Shown: positions 25,954-37,309 of the stretch, piece by piece
How the letters are laid out: each line of letters begins with the position of its first letter
Numbering within the stretch: the first letter of the stretch is position 1
Source: Apostichopus japonicus
Taxonomy: Eukaryota > Echinodermata > Holothuroidea > Aspidochirotida > Stichopodidae
Assembly: GCF_037975245.1 (NCBI RefSeq)
Contig: NC_092577.1
Location: forward strand, 34,174,898-34,238,897
Direction of reading: 5' to 3'
DNA length: 64,000 bases
Notes under the pieces: generated by a model
The model's input: the letters and a program-made list of their open reading frames with translations, nothing else
The model's database searches: none
Told to the model about the DNA's origin: nothing
Position numbers and translations under genes: made by a program

Positions 25954-26151
25954 CTATGGTACTTGTTCCTTTGCTTTTTGGACTCTTGGATAAACTCTTT
26001 TGTTCTGCGAAGGGTACCAATATATCATCTTAAAACATGTCTTTAAGCCATATATAACACAGTTCTCCTCTTCTGTTGTTGCCTCCACCCTGGTGTCGTA
26101 CATCACAGGAAAGCTCACCCTTGACTTAGATATTTGGCTTTTCAATTCCTG
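25954..26151 (-). CDS. Candidate terminal exon, unknown protein
   Basis: On the minus strand a pyrimidine-rich acceptor (CTGCTTCTTTCTTCCAG) precedes 65 codons open to a TAG at 25954. The peptide is charged and begins QELKSQISKSRVSF, with a central acidic EATTEEEN stretch. I do not recognise a family and cannot identify an upstream exon with confidence. It lies between the two TTAGTC arrays. It could be a real last exon, part of a transposon-borne gene, or chance. Confidence 0.3.
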   Translation of the reverse strand, partial: QELKSQISKSRVSFPVMYDTRVEATTEEENCVIYGLKTCFKMIYWYPSQNKRVYPRVQKAKEQVP

Positions 26152-26154
26152 CTG

Positions 26155-27780
26155 GAAGAAAGAAGCAGCAAAGTATTCATCATTTGAAAAAAAATATATA
26201 TATAGTTGTCACCACAAAGTTATGTGAGATTTGCTTCCACTATAGTCTCAAAAAACAATCCCAAAGTTTGAAGCAGACTGTATAAAGCTGAAAATTTGAA
26301 CGAGAGTGTCATCACCATTGCAACCAGAATCAAATGCCCAGAATACAGAGATAATAAAACATGGGCTAAATCTTTGTTTGTTTTTATGATCTTTAAAAAT
26401 ATAAAATTTTAGAAACAGAAATGCACTGAGCCAACTTATTTATAGGCCTAATCGTTTTTAATTGTTATTTTGCTTGCTCACATAACAAGCCTGTTTAGAC
26501 CTAGGCTAGAGGAGAATCAGTACTTTGTTACACTAAGTTTGTCTTCGGTCGTTTTGATATAGTCTACTAGTAGTACTAAAGTATATAATGGACCGGCGAA
26601 GACTAGAGAATACCCAGAGTTTTAGCAACTGCGTTAAACTGTATCATCTGATCTATTATTTACGCCAATGAGTTTCATTCAATCTAGCATCAAAAAGAGA
26701 AAACTAATTAATCTTAACCTTTAAACTTTGCTACTAAACAGATATGCTTGAATTACAAATAATTGTCAAAAAAACATCATAATCTAAGAATCGATGCATA
26801 TACATATACATAAACAGAATAATTTGAATTCGCGCAAGTGAACCCTGCACTACATTGGACAGAAAAAAAAAACGTGCAATTAGACCAAACTAAACATACT
26901 CAATTTTCCGTTACTTCTACATAAAATATCAATGCAAATACAACAACTTACTCTTTTGGCAGTATACTAAAAGCACATGTTATAATAACTTCAGACTATC
27001 AAGCTTTCCTGAGAAAAAACGGTTAATACTTCTTACAGTAAGCAAGTCGACCGTGAAGGAATGTCGCAATTGTTTCCTGGGCGTGACCGGAAATTAAATA
27101 CTAAAAAATGATAAATGAAAAGGTTAAATAGAACTGAAGCGTGCATCCTGACTGCTCGCAACATATAATACCGTTGACTAGCCAACATAATTTGTTCAGC
27201 CTACTGTGACTGTACGTTTGAAGGTCTAGCCTTGCTTATTCAATATCACAAAGCCTACCCATTTAGATTCACATGGGAAATTACAGGAAATCTTTACCAA
27301 ATGAGTGTAGACTTCAAATAAACTATTGAGCCTTATAGTTCCAGCATTTGTTTGGGAATAAATAAGAAGATTATGTGCCACTGTTCAATCTAGCCCAATA
27401 CACACATAACACATTGTTAATTGGTGTTTAGGATGCACACTTTAGTGTTGAGAATGCACTGCAGTACCCAGTAGAAGCCTATAGGCTACTCACTGTCATT
27501 GCACTTGTGTATTGCGAAACGCCAACGTGACAACGGTAGCGTTACACTAACCATAATACAGTACTAGTGCCAGTGGCCTAACAATTAACTTTAATTTTAC
27601 CTTCAAATTAAAGGAATACCAGGTAGGCCGATGATGCAGTTAATACCTCCATTCTTCTAAAGACCTTCTTGGGTGATTTACGGTTGAAAGTTGCTTAGAG
27701 TGATCGTATGAAACTATGCCAAGCCCAGCAAGCTGCCGTTGCCTCTCGGTTTCCAAATTGGAGGTGAATCGAATTGGGTT
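26155..27780. other. Non-coding stretch
   Basis: No exon, RNA gene or clear repeat is recognised. A minus-strand ATGGAG|GTATT start-plus-donor-like site lies near 27650, upstream of the candidate exon at 26 kb. It is too weak to call. Confidence 0.35.
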
Positions 27781-27784
27781 AAAA

Positions 27785-28040
27785 TACATTAGTCTGTCGA
27801 CACCGACTAAGCTACGATTATGGCGTAAATCGGGTGTCCGTATCGTTCTTAGTCCATGGGTTAAAATACCTTAGTCCGTCGCCACCGACTAAGCTGCGAT
27901 TATATTTTCCTTAGTCAGTGTAAACTAACTAAGAAGCAGCGATGAAACGAAGATTTTTGCTAGTCCGTGTGCATTGACTAACGTTACAGACTAATTTAAC
28001 GTTAGTCCGTGGCAATATTGACTAGTTTATTTTTTCAGTG
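27785..28040. repeat. Right TTAGTC-rich inverted array
   Basis: Repeated TTAGTCCGT and CACCGACTAAGC words end in TTTTTTCAGTG. This mirrors the left array at 23255-23655. Spacing within the array is irregular. Confidence 0.6.
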
Positions 28041-28044
28041 TGTT

Positions 28045-29440
28045 TGTTGGGGGAAATCATTGAAATGTCAAATGCTTAACTTTTTTTTTTTAATTTTTGA
28101 TTTTCCAGGGGGAGTGGGCAAGTGCCCCCCCCCCTCCCCTACTGTATGGAGTATAATGGGGACTACTGTACAAATACAGTAATCAAACCTTAGCATAGGC
28201 CTAATTTCGGCTGAAACTTTGTCTCCATGTAAGCCTAATTTTTACTTACCAGATACAACGAAGGCATCTTTATTCTTACCTATTATTATTATATTTCTAT
28301 GAAAGCCCTGACTTCATTTTCAAATGAACGCAGTTTCAAGTCTGTTGGGTGTTGGGTTATTGTTTTAGAATTTTTCAAAAAATCATATGTCCCGATGTTG
28401 TACTTAGCATAACATTGGCTGGAATTGGGTTTTAAATTATATACTTCGTTTTCGATTATAATAATAAATAACACAACTAGCTCGATACATACATTAATAC
28501 CCAATGAACCCATGATCATGGTGTCCGTATTCCGTATCACGTGAAAATATGTATATTGTCTTGTTCAGTCTTTGCATGAGTTTTTCTTTCCCAGTAAAAC
28601 GGGCCCTCCCTATCCAAAGAGGTATACCCCTTTTCTGTGCATCAGTATAGCGGGGCCCACTTTTGGTCGGGGCCACCTGCTCAGCACGGTCCGAGCCCAC
28701 AGGAGTTACGCTACTTTGCCCCACATTCTTTTCATTTCGAAAGACGCACAGTTTCAAGTTCATTACACACTGAAGGCTTCGATTCTCTATCTGCCTTCAG
28801 TTAGGGAAGATCTTGGGATTTTCATTCTAGATGTCGCTAGATATTGCTAGATATCCATACAGTACAGTGCCCTTGGGATTTCATGGATTTTTCGGGGCCT
28901 GATCTTGGGAAATTGCAAAGGCGGAAGCGGTCACACTCCATGTAGGTCAGTGCACGACCTCTAGCGGTCACTAATATCGTCCCCGTTTTCGCGTAGTGGC
29001 GAACGTGCACTTTTGGCGAAATTGAGTTAAATATTGTTCTTACCTATTTCGAGGGTGAAGAATCGGTTGAGCCGGGTTAGAAGTTTTAAAACTGTCTATT
29101 TTTTTCGTTTTTTCTAACTCAATTTTTGACGAATGTCCACCTAAGACCCACTCTCGTTTTTACATACTGACGAATACTTTAGTCATCATTACAACCACTC
29201 AGTAGCACTATTTGTCTAAGGTCCATGCATTTTTGCATATCGACGAATATTACCCTTTGGAACAAGCCGAACATAACAACCATGTCATACTGACTTGAGA
29301 ACCAACTAACTGCCATTTGAAAACACCCAGGATTATGGGAAGGTAATATCTTTATTAGTTCACCTCGTCATTTAATTGATTAATACAGTATTCATATACT
29401 ACGGAAGCGTAGAAGGGACATGGTGATGAAAGAGAAACAA
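28045..29440. other. Unassigned stretch with one shared inverted motif
   Basis: No gene is recognised. The segment at about 28975-29005 (TATCGTCCCCGTT, then GCGTAGTGGCGAACGT) recurs inverted at about 32921-32953, just outside the foldback element at 32963. Several GACGAATGT words follow both copies. Confidence 0.4.
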
Positions 29441-30110
29441 ACTCGTAAAAATGACAAAATTCGGAAAAAGACGTTTTGCCGAGTTTAACAACTCGTCAAA
29501 ACGACAAAATTATTAAACCTGCCGAGATGCAACAAGTCGTCAAAATGACAAAATTCTAAAAATTGACGTTTTGCCGAGTTTAACAACTCGTCAAAACGAC
29601 AAAATTATTAAACCTGCCGAGATGCAACAAGTCGTCAAAATGACAAAATTCTAAAAATTGACGTTTTGCCGAGATACAATAACTCATCAAAATGACAAAA
29701 ATCTGAAAATTGACGTTTTGCCGAGATACAAAAAGTCGTCAAAATGACAAAATTTTGAAAATTGACGTTTTGCCGAGATACAACAAGTCGTCAAAATGAC
29801 AAAAATTTGAATCTCAACGTTTTGCCGAGATACAACAAGTCGTCAAACTAACAAAAATCTGAAAATTGACGTTTTGCCGAGATACAGCATGTCGTCAAAA
29901 TGACAAAATATTGAAAATTGACGTTTTGCTGAGATACAACAAGTCGTCAAAATGACAAAAATCTGAATTTAACGTTTAGCCGAAATATAACAAGTCGTCA
30001 AAATGAAAAAAATCTGAAAATTGACGTTTTGTTGAGATACGACAACTCGTCAAAATGAGAACAATCTGAAAATTGACGTTTTGCCGAGATACAAATCGTC
30101 AAATCGTTAC
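29440..30110. repeat. Minisatellite of about 45-53 bp units
   Basis: Roughly a dozen units carry GTCGTCAAAATGACAAAA followed by TTGACGTTTTGCCGAGATA. The first units alternate at about 45 and 53 bp and later ones are near 50 bp. CGTCAAAATGAC is itself nearly palindromic. Non-coding. Confidence 0.9.
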
Positions 30111-30395
30111 AAATGTAACATCTCCCTAAAGAAGTACGGTTTCTCTTAGCTGTTGGCGGCTTTGCTCATCACGAGCATTACTCTAGCCTAACTTAAAACT
30201 ACCTTTTTTCTAGCTAAGTAATACCTAGTTACATAATTGAAGGTCACATACTTTTACATGAAACTTTGGAAGGTACTAACATAGTTTATACTTAAGTAGT
30301 TACTTTGCTACAAAGGACGAGGAGGGGGAGGGGGGGGGCGTTTAGACCGAATTACTAGAAAATCTGTATAGCAACCTTTAATACTGTCTTGCCAA

Positions 30396-30700
30396 ATGCT
30401 TCAATTAATGAAGGATCTTTTACGATTTATCAAAGAAACATGGCTTAATCATTGGCTGACACAATTTCTTCAAGGATGGCCCAGACAAGTAAGGTTGGAT
30501 AAAGGGTTATCGGAAATATTGGAAATAAAGGTTGGTGTGCCTTGGGGTGGGAGGGGGGGGCATTATATGCTATATTATTTACTATATAAACTGATGAAAT
30601 TAGGTCAAACTCACACATTTCTATAACAAAATATGCCGATGATACTGCTGTATCATGTACAATTCATAAGAGCTCTGTTTAAACTGACCAATGAAATTAT
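30396..30700 (+). pseudogene. Non-LTR reverse transcriptase fragment
   Basis: The frame includes EIKVGVPWGG, a version of the VPQG motif of reverse transcriptases. After frame changes it also includes an intact YADD catalytic motif at 30632-30643. It matches the copy at 48.78-49.0 kb in sequence and order, including the LLRFIKE region. Frameshifts and stops show it is dead. The usual endonuclease and C-terminal parts are absent. Confidence 0.7.
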
Positions 30701-30749
30701 CAGTGTTCTTTAAATGACATAGTTCCAACATGTGACCGCAAGACTTTAT

Positions 30750-31540
30750 TGCGTAACTCCCCCCCCCCCCAAAAAAAAAAATAAGGGAAATTTGGTTTTG
30801 AAAATAAACCATAAAACATGAAGGTCTCATTCTATCAAGGTCGCAACGTATTATTATTATTGAGGGACCTGATGTGGCTAGAACCTTCAAAACTGAGTAC
30901 TGGGAGTATACAGTGACGACAGTTTGACCTTTTCTTGCAAAGCATTAAGGTATTAAAAAAGTATATTATATAGTATCTAGTGTGGCTTACGTTGTGTCTT
31001 TCTTTAACCAAAATGCTAAGGAAAATGTTTTCAATACTATTATTCTACCTTGGCACATGTGATCTATACAGTGCCTGTCTGGTACCATTTTATATTGCAA
31101 AAAAAAAAAAGCAAAGAAAAGAAGAATGAAGTTTCTTAAATACACATCATCTATATAAATTTAGAATACAATATACTTTTAGAAAAAGTAAATGCTGCTC
31201 CAAGACCTGAGTTTACAAGAAACGGCTAATAAGATTTACATTGATCAGAATAACCCTTTGTATACTGTACTGAAAACTCTCCTGCACAAATCGAGCAGAA
31301 ATCTAAGAAGTCCACACAAAATACCGAACGTAAGTTTACAGCAACTCATTTATTTACCGTGCTGCTTTATACATTCCATTCGAGCACTTAGAATGTTTGT
31401 TATAGTCTGTTTGTTATATCGTTTTATGTAATAACTTTTGTATTAGTAGATGTATTTTATATGATATCCTACCATCTTGACATTTTCTCCCTTTTTATAT
31501 GAGTTATTCTTCTTGTTGAGGTGTTATATGACTCCTCTCT
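30750..31540. other. Unassigned stretch
   Basis: It contains poly-C/poly-A runs near 30760-30780 and 31100. The plus-strand ORF at 31192-31431 has no recognised domain and no splice support. I see nothing else. Confidence 0.35.
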
Positions 31541-31543
31541 ATA

Positions 31544-31830
31544 ATTTTTATATGTATACTGGAAGGAAATAAAAAGAAGGAACAACATACTACAGTACAT
31601 CTTGGAAACACTTGAACAATGGCACAGTTATTTCCTTCTTTAAATCTGAGGGTTCACACGAGGTTGGGTTGGATATTATGAATGTGCCTGTGAGCGTAAG
31701 AATTTTTTTATATGTATACTGGAAGGAAATAAAAAGAAGGAACAACATAATATAGTACAACTTGGAAACACTTGAACAATGGCACAGTTGTTGGGTTGGT
31801 TATTATGAATTTGCCTGTGAGCGTAATAAA
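31544..31830. repeat. Tandem duplication, period about 160 bp
   Basis: Copies begin with TTTTTATATGTATACTGGAA near 31545 and 31705 and end with CCTGTGAGCGTAA. The second has a short internal deletion. Confidence 0.85.
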
Positions 31831-32054
31831 ATTTCACATTCCGTTTAAGGGGATAGTATAGTGGAATAGCTTCCCAAAGCGTTTGAAGGATACTTAGAAA
31901 CTATCGTCAGAGACATTTCACGTAATACACTAACTTGAAAATGAAGAATTGCACACAATTTTCCGTAGTCTGTGTGCTTTATAAGAGTTCCGACTTAACA
32001 GATTGCGCCACTGGAACTATTATTTTTGCAACTGCATGTGTTCACATTTCATCA

Positions 32055-32515
32055 TATACCTTGTCTATTTTATACATTATAGAAAATGGTGGAGGTTCTT
32101 TAAAATAAATAGGACCAATATATAACCCTTTCAGCAGCCGGCTCTCCTTGCCCTCCCTACCTCAACATCTCTCTATCCGACACTCTACATTTCACCCAAG
32201 AAACACATACTAAAACAATTACATCCGCCCATAACCCATACAAATTCCTTGTCTATTTTATACATTGCAACAAAACGTGGGCGTTCTTTTTAAATTAATA
32301 AGACCAATATACCACCATTTCAACAGCCGGCTCTCCTTGCCCTATATACCACCTCCCCTCGTCATATCCGACTCCATCCATGTCACTCAAGAAAAACATA
32401 CTAAAACACGTATGTTGATACCTCCGTATAACCCGTTCCTTGTCTATTTTATACATTAAAGTAAACCGTGGACATTCTTTTTAAAATTAATAAGACCAAT
32501 GTACCACACCTTCGA
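32055..32515. repeat. Tandem triplication, period about 190 bp
   Basis: Three copies start with CCTTGTCTATTTTATACATT near 32059, 32247 and 32438. They share AGCCGGCTCTCCTTGCCCT and TACTAAAACA. The third copy is partial. Confidence 0.85.
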
Positions 32516-32962
32516 TTATTTTCTTCTATCGTAAGGTTATTCCACCTAACGCCCCCCCCCCCTTCCTCTCCCCATGTGACAGTGAACATTCACGGTGTAC
32601 CCTATGGCTACTACACACAAAAGTGACGAATACAAGTCTGTGACAGGACGAAACTTCAAAATTTAGTTCTAGCACAGTGACGAATGTGTGGCGAATGTCT
32701 AAAATTAACTGAAAATGACATGACATAACGACGAAAATGTTTACACTAAAATTACTACTATGTAAGAAATTTCAGCAACAAACATGGGAACTCAAAGTTC
32801 TATTTGTTATATTTAAAATATTGACAAGTTTCGGTAAAAAAGATCCTCTTTTAGTTACGCTATACTAAAGTCAAAATATGAAAATCTTTAGAGCGCGTTT
32901 TCTCAAAACTCACATTTTGAACATTCGTCACTACGCCAGAACGGGGACGATATACCCGATCA

Positions 32963-34609
32963 TATGGCAAGCCGTTTTAACATTTACCTCGCAATTAGAC
33001 TTAAGTCGAATACATTTCACTTAAGTGGAATACATTCTACTTAAGTGAAATGGAATTCCACTTAAGTGAAATGTATTCCACTTAAGTGGAATTCAATTTC
33101 ACTGAAGTGGAATTCAATTTCACTTAAGTGGAATTCAATTTCACTTAAGTAGAAATGGACATTTCTATTTCACTTAAGTGGAAATGCATTCCACTTAAGT
33201 GGAATTGTATTTCACTTAAGTGGAATACATTTCCACTTAAGTGGTATTGTATTCCACTAAAGCTAAATAGCCCATCTATTTCACTTAAGTGGAATACAAT
33301 TCCACTTAAGTGGAATGCATATCCACTTAAGTGAAATACAATTCCACTTAAGTGGAATGCATTTCCACTTAAGTGGAATTGTATTCCACTTAAGTAGAAT
33401 ACAGTTTCACTTAAGTGGAATAACATCTTTTGGGCGTCAATTTCACTTAAGTGGAATTCTATTCTGCTTAAGTAAAATACAATTCCACTTAAGTGGAAAT
33501 GTTGATATGTGGCCTTACATATAAATACAATTTAGGGTAATGTTCGTCGTAACGCATTCAATTGCTCATCACATATGATGATGTAGTCGATCCTCGTTGC
33601 ACGTGTACATCATGGCTACGGCTAATCATTCACATCTAACATTGCTGGAATGCGATCAAATAATTGTTGTTGTTAGAGACACAATTCGAAGTGTTGTTTC
33701 CTCACTTGCACAGGGGAACAATCAGTATGATGCACAACAGAGGCGACTTACATCTTGTTTAAGTAACATAGGCAGAATTCGTAACTTTTTAGATAGTGAA
33801 ACTTTTGACGAAATAAAAGATTCCATCCAAAACCCAAAGTCCACAAAAAGTAAAACGTTTTCTTGCCCTTGTCAATGCGTTTTCGGCTGTAGCCCCAACC
33901 ACTTATAATGTATTTGCCATGGCTTTATTTTGGTAATGGTATTCGTCAGGTACCAGGTCAGGTACGTACGTACACACCTTGCACGGATGTTAAGTGCTAG
34001 CTGGATCCCGATGGACAGCCGATATTCATTGTGCACATATCGACACCACGTACGTACGTACACGTATCGCGGCAAGTTGTTTATAATGGCGCGCAAAGGC
34101 ATGGGCAAAGTTTGGCGGTAAATGTACTAGCCAATCACATTCCACTTAAGTGGAATAGACTAGCCAATCACATTCCACTTAAGTGAAATAGACTATCCAA
34201 TCACATTTCACTTAAGTGGAATGCATTTCCACTTAAGTGGAATTGTATTCCACTTAAGTGAAATAGACAGGACATTCCACTTAAGTGGAATTGTATTCCA
34301 CTTAAGTAGAATACAATTCCACTTAAGTGAAATGCATTTCCACTTAAGTGGAATACAATTCCACTTAAGTGGAATGCAATTCCACTTAAGTGAAATAGAA
34401 TTTAGCTTAAGTAAAATGCAGTGACAAGTTGATGAATTCAGCTTAAGTAAAATACAATTAAGCTTAAGTGGAATGGTATTCCACTTAAGTGAAATAGAAT
34501 TCCACTTAAGTTAAATAGTATTCTGCTTAAGTGAAATTGAATTCCACTTAAGTGAAATGTATTCGACTTAAGTCGAATTGCGAGGTAAATGTTAAAACGG
34601 CTTGCCATA
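32963..34609. mobile_element. Foldback element with palindromic 22-bp arm units
   Basis: This 1647-bp element is bounded by inverted ends starting TATGGCAAGCCGTTTTAACA and flanked by a perfect 6-bp duplication, CGATCA (32957-32962 and 34610-34615). Each arm (about 33000-33500 and 34130-34580) is an array of about 22-bp units centred on the palindrome CACTTAAGTG, typically ATTCCACTTAAGTGGAAT, with TTTCAC/ATTCCAC edge variants. The centre (33500-34130) is unique and contains an ORF. No transposase domain is recognised. His-Leu-Ser repeat ORFs in the arms are artefacts. Confidence 0.85.
33612..33908 (+). CDS. 98-codon ORF inside the foldback element
   Basis: An ATG with G at +4 opens a 98-residue frame, MATANHSHLTLLECDQ onward, ending in a stop at 33906-33908. 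The first 65 residues look like a compact helical segment with ordinary amphipathic composition, for example IIVVVRDTIRSVV. The tail is Ser/Lys- and Cys-rich. I recognise no family. It is the only unique sequence with protein-like composition in the element, so it may be a captured host exon or an element-encoded protein. Confidence 0.35.
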   Translation: MATANHSHLTLLECDQIIVVVRDTIRSVVSSLAQGNNQYDAQQRRLTSCLSNIGRIRNFLDSETFDEIKDSIQNPKSTKSKTFSCPCQCVFGCSPNHL

Positions 34610-35112
34610 CGATCACTTGTTATCGATGAAGTGGTGTGTTGCCAGATTTTGTCAAGGTCTTGGTACTACGAGCGAAGGCCATTAATTAAGTTTCGTAACT
34701 CATCGGGAAGCGATTAGAGGAATGGGGCGTAGGGTTGTGGGCGCGCGTTTTCATGCAGATGGGAACAATCTCAAGAAGTGATGGGTGCGTCATGTTCCCC
34801 GACGACTCGGTCGAGTCCGAGACCAGCCGCAGTTGGTTTCATAGCACAATTGTACAATTGTTTAAGGCGTCCATACACACATATGCGTTATGATAGACCA
34901 TAGATGGTATATATACATATATATATCTACATTAGTGAGAGATGAAAATGGAAACGTCAAAAATGGAGTTGTCGGTGTAAGGGGTAGGGTGAGACGCACC
35001 CACCCCCCCGTAATCCTCGATTCGTCACTGGCTACCATGTGTATATAATAGTGATCAGCGCTTTAATTATGAATGTTCCTCTTCTCTTCCCGGTGTCTTG
35101 GCGTTTATCTTC

Positions 35113-35240
35113 TACTCCCTCCTTTTCTTCTTTTCTCTCTTTCTTTTTTTTCTTTTCCCTTCCTTCCTCTCCTTCCTCCTTTTTTTCCCCCTCTTTTTCC
35201 CTTTTTTCTTCTCTTTTTTTTCTCTCCTCTTTTTCTTACC
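35113..35240 (+). repeat. Polypyrimidine tract
   Basis: About 125 bp of nearly pure C and T on the plus strand. Long homopurine-homopyrimidine DNA can form a triplex. Overlapping Ser/Phe/Leu ORFs are compositional artefacts. Confidence 0.85.
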
Positions 35241-35559
35241 CGGGGGGGCGCGCGCCCCAACGCCCCCCCCCTGGATACGCGCCTGTAATATTTGCCGACT
35301 AAGTCATTTTATGGTGCAAATTGTATTCTAGATTGAAGAGGTAGTACCCTGGGCATATATTTTCATAGTTTTTAAGCTTTCAAACATATTGTTAGTGATT
35401 TTGGTAGAGTACATGGGCGGCGATCATGGGGGGGACGGGGGGGACATGTCCCCCCCAATATTTTAGGTGGGGGGGATATAGTATCTAATATCCCCCCCAA
35501 TATTTGGTGGCATAGTTTTTTTTAAGCATATGTTTTGTATTTTTTTATGGCATCGCTAG

Positions 35560-35720
35560 TAATTTCAAAATAGAAAATGCTGAGATGCAACTTACAAGGC
35601 CTGGGAAGTGCCATTTCCAGCGATCTGGGAGGCATTTTCGGCCAAAATTTTCTTTCGCGCTTCGCGCCAACTAATGGGGGCGCTACGCTTAGAAAGTCTG
35701 GGTACAAGCTTTGCCCCTCT
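35560..35720 (-). repeat. Hairpin-core repeat copy, inverted
   Basis: It reads in reverse as a diverged core: CTAAGCGTAGCGCC, then AGTTGGCGCGAAGCGCG, and a GATCGCTGGAAATGGCAC tail. It belongs to the family at 17.4 and 22.15 kb. Confidence 0.65.
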
Positions 35721-36002
35721 CTTGGCAAATTCCTCGCAAGGCGCCTGTCTAACCGTGTCACAATTTGTTATTATATATGACCGAAAGTAGTTTTTACTTT
35801 TTTTCGAAATGAATAGCTAGACGGACCGCATCCGTAATGAAATTTGGTTTGCATCTTGTGTAAGTACGTATATGATCCACATCGATATGGGTTCACCGGG
35901 TTTCCATTTGGCCTCTTTCCTACAAGATTTCTAACCGCAGGTGCGTAGCCAAGGGGGGGTATGAAGAGTGGAGATCGCCCCCCCCCCCCCGCGAGCATAT
36001 TT

Positions 36003-36600
36003 TTTGGGTATTTTTTATGATATCGAAGTTTTATAGTAACCGTTATAAGAGGTTTTAATATTTGTACACCGATAATTTAACTGTGTCTGAATTTGCGAAA
36101 ATTCCTTGACCAACATTCTTCATCATATTTCCCTCTTCTCGTGCAATTTTGACCGGTCTGTTAGGGGTTGAGGGGGTTTTTCTATATTCGGTTGTCCATA
36201 GATGAAATTTTGTACAACATTATGGGTATGTTTTGAAGTGAATTTATTATTTAAATTCTGAACAAATAATGGGCTTAAAACCTTGAAAGGTGGGGCTGAT
36301 GGGTATTGTGGGGCGTTACGTAGAATTACCTACAAAAGCAATGATCCACAGGAGATGCAATGAGGTCGAACATGATGTGTGACTGGTGACAATCTTGAAA
36401 AAAAGGTTATGAATGAAAAAAAACTATTAGGAAAAACTTGGTTCTCAGGCAAAAGTGTACATCTGGTTGGTCAGTTTCAAGCCCGAAAAGTGCCATTTCC
36501 GGTGATCTGGGGGGCTATCAAAACCAGAAATTTTCTTGTACGCTGCGCGCCAACCAATGGTGGCGCTCCGCTTTGATAGTAATTCCCCTGCATCCAAGCA
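36003..36600 (-). repeat. Long dispersed repeat copy, inverted
   Basis: This is the reverse-orientation partner of 22107-22740. It runs from AAACCTCTTATAACGG-equivalent text at about 36040 through GACCGGTCTGTTAGGGG to the core GCGCGCCAACC with GGTGGCGCTCCGC at 36545-36575. A second, shorter G/C-rich fragment of the same type lies at 35935-36000. Confidence 0.85.
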
Positions 36601-36609
36601 AATGTCCCC

Positions 36610-37300
36610 CCCAATATTTGAAACAGATCGCCGCCCCTGGTAGAGTAAGGTAAGTTTTTTTCAACTCTTTGTCAAAGGAAGGTTTAGAGCTACATTCCAG
36701 TAATTGTTTTACCACAGAATGGTTAGATGTGGTCTAAAATGCATGTCAAAGTGCAATTTTAGGTGAAACACTTTTCTGAAATGTTTCCAAAATATTCTTC
36801 TTTAAAGGTTATATACTCAAAGTTGAGCCTGCGCCTCCATTTCCATAATATGCCAATTTATAATGCAAATTGTATTCTGTGTTGAACTGGTACGACCTTG
36901 GGCATATTTTTACACATTTTTGGAACTTTTCACGTATGCCTTTTGGTTAAAAAAAAATGGACAAAACAAGGTCTTTTAAGTTTTGCTAAAGTTAAAGGGT
37001 TAGAGTTACAATTTTTTCAGTAGAGGTCGAGTTTCCATATAAGGTCAGTCAACGGGTGAATTAAATATAGTAAACCACATATAATTGACCTGAATTCATT
37101 TTTGCTTTTATATTGTTTTGTAATAAAGTTAGGAAACATTTACCCAAACCATTTCTCCATTTCCCCAAACAGGACTTCCTTGACAATGTCAAGAATGTGA
37201 AGAATACAAGTGGGAAGTGTAGTAATAGTAACAGTTTACTGTATGGTCTGAACAGCTTGTGTCAACTTGAATGTGCATATATAGTTTCCTTCTGCTAAAC
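36610..37300. other. Unassigned stretch
   Basis: A short plus-strand ORF near 37113-37298 has no domain and no clear signals. I see nothing else before the terminal exon of the minus-strand gene. Confidence 0.35.
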
Positions 37301-37309
37301 TGTTTTAAC

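Noticed and set aside
33145-34424. Phe-His-Leu-Ser repeat ORFs
   Set aside because: Translations of the CTTAAG palindromic units.
35039-35331. Three overlapping Ser/Phe/Leu-rich ORFs
   Set aside because: Low-complexity polypyrimidine sequence opens all frames.
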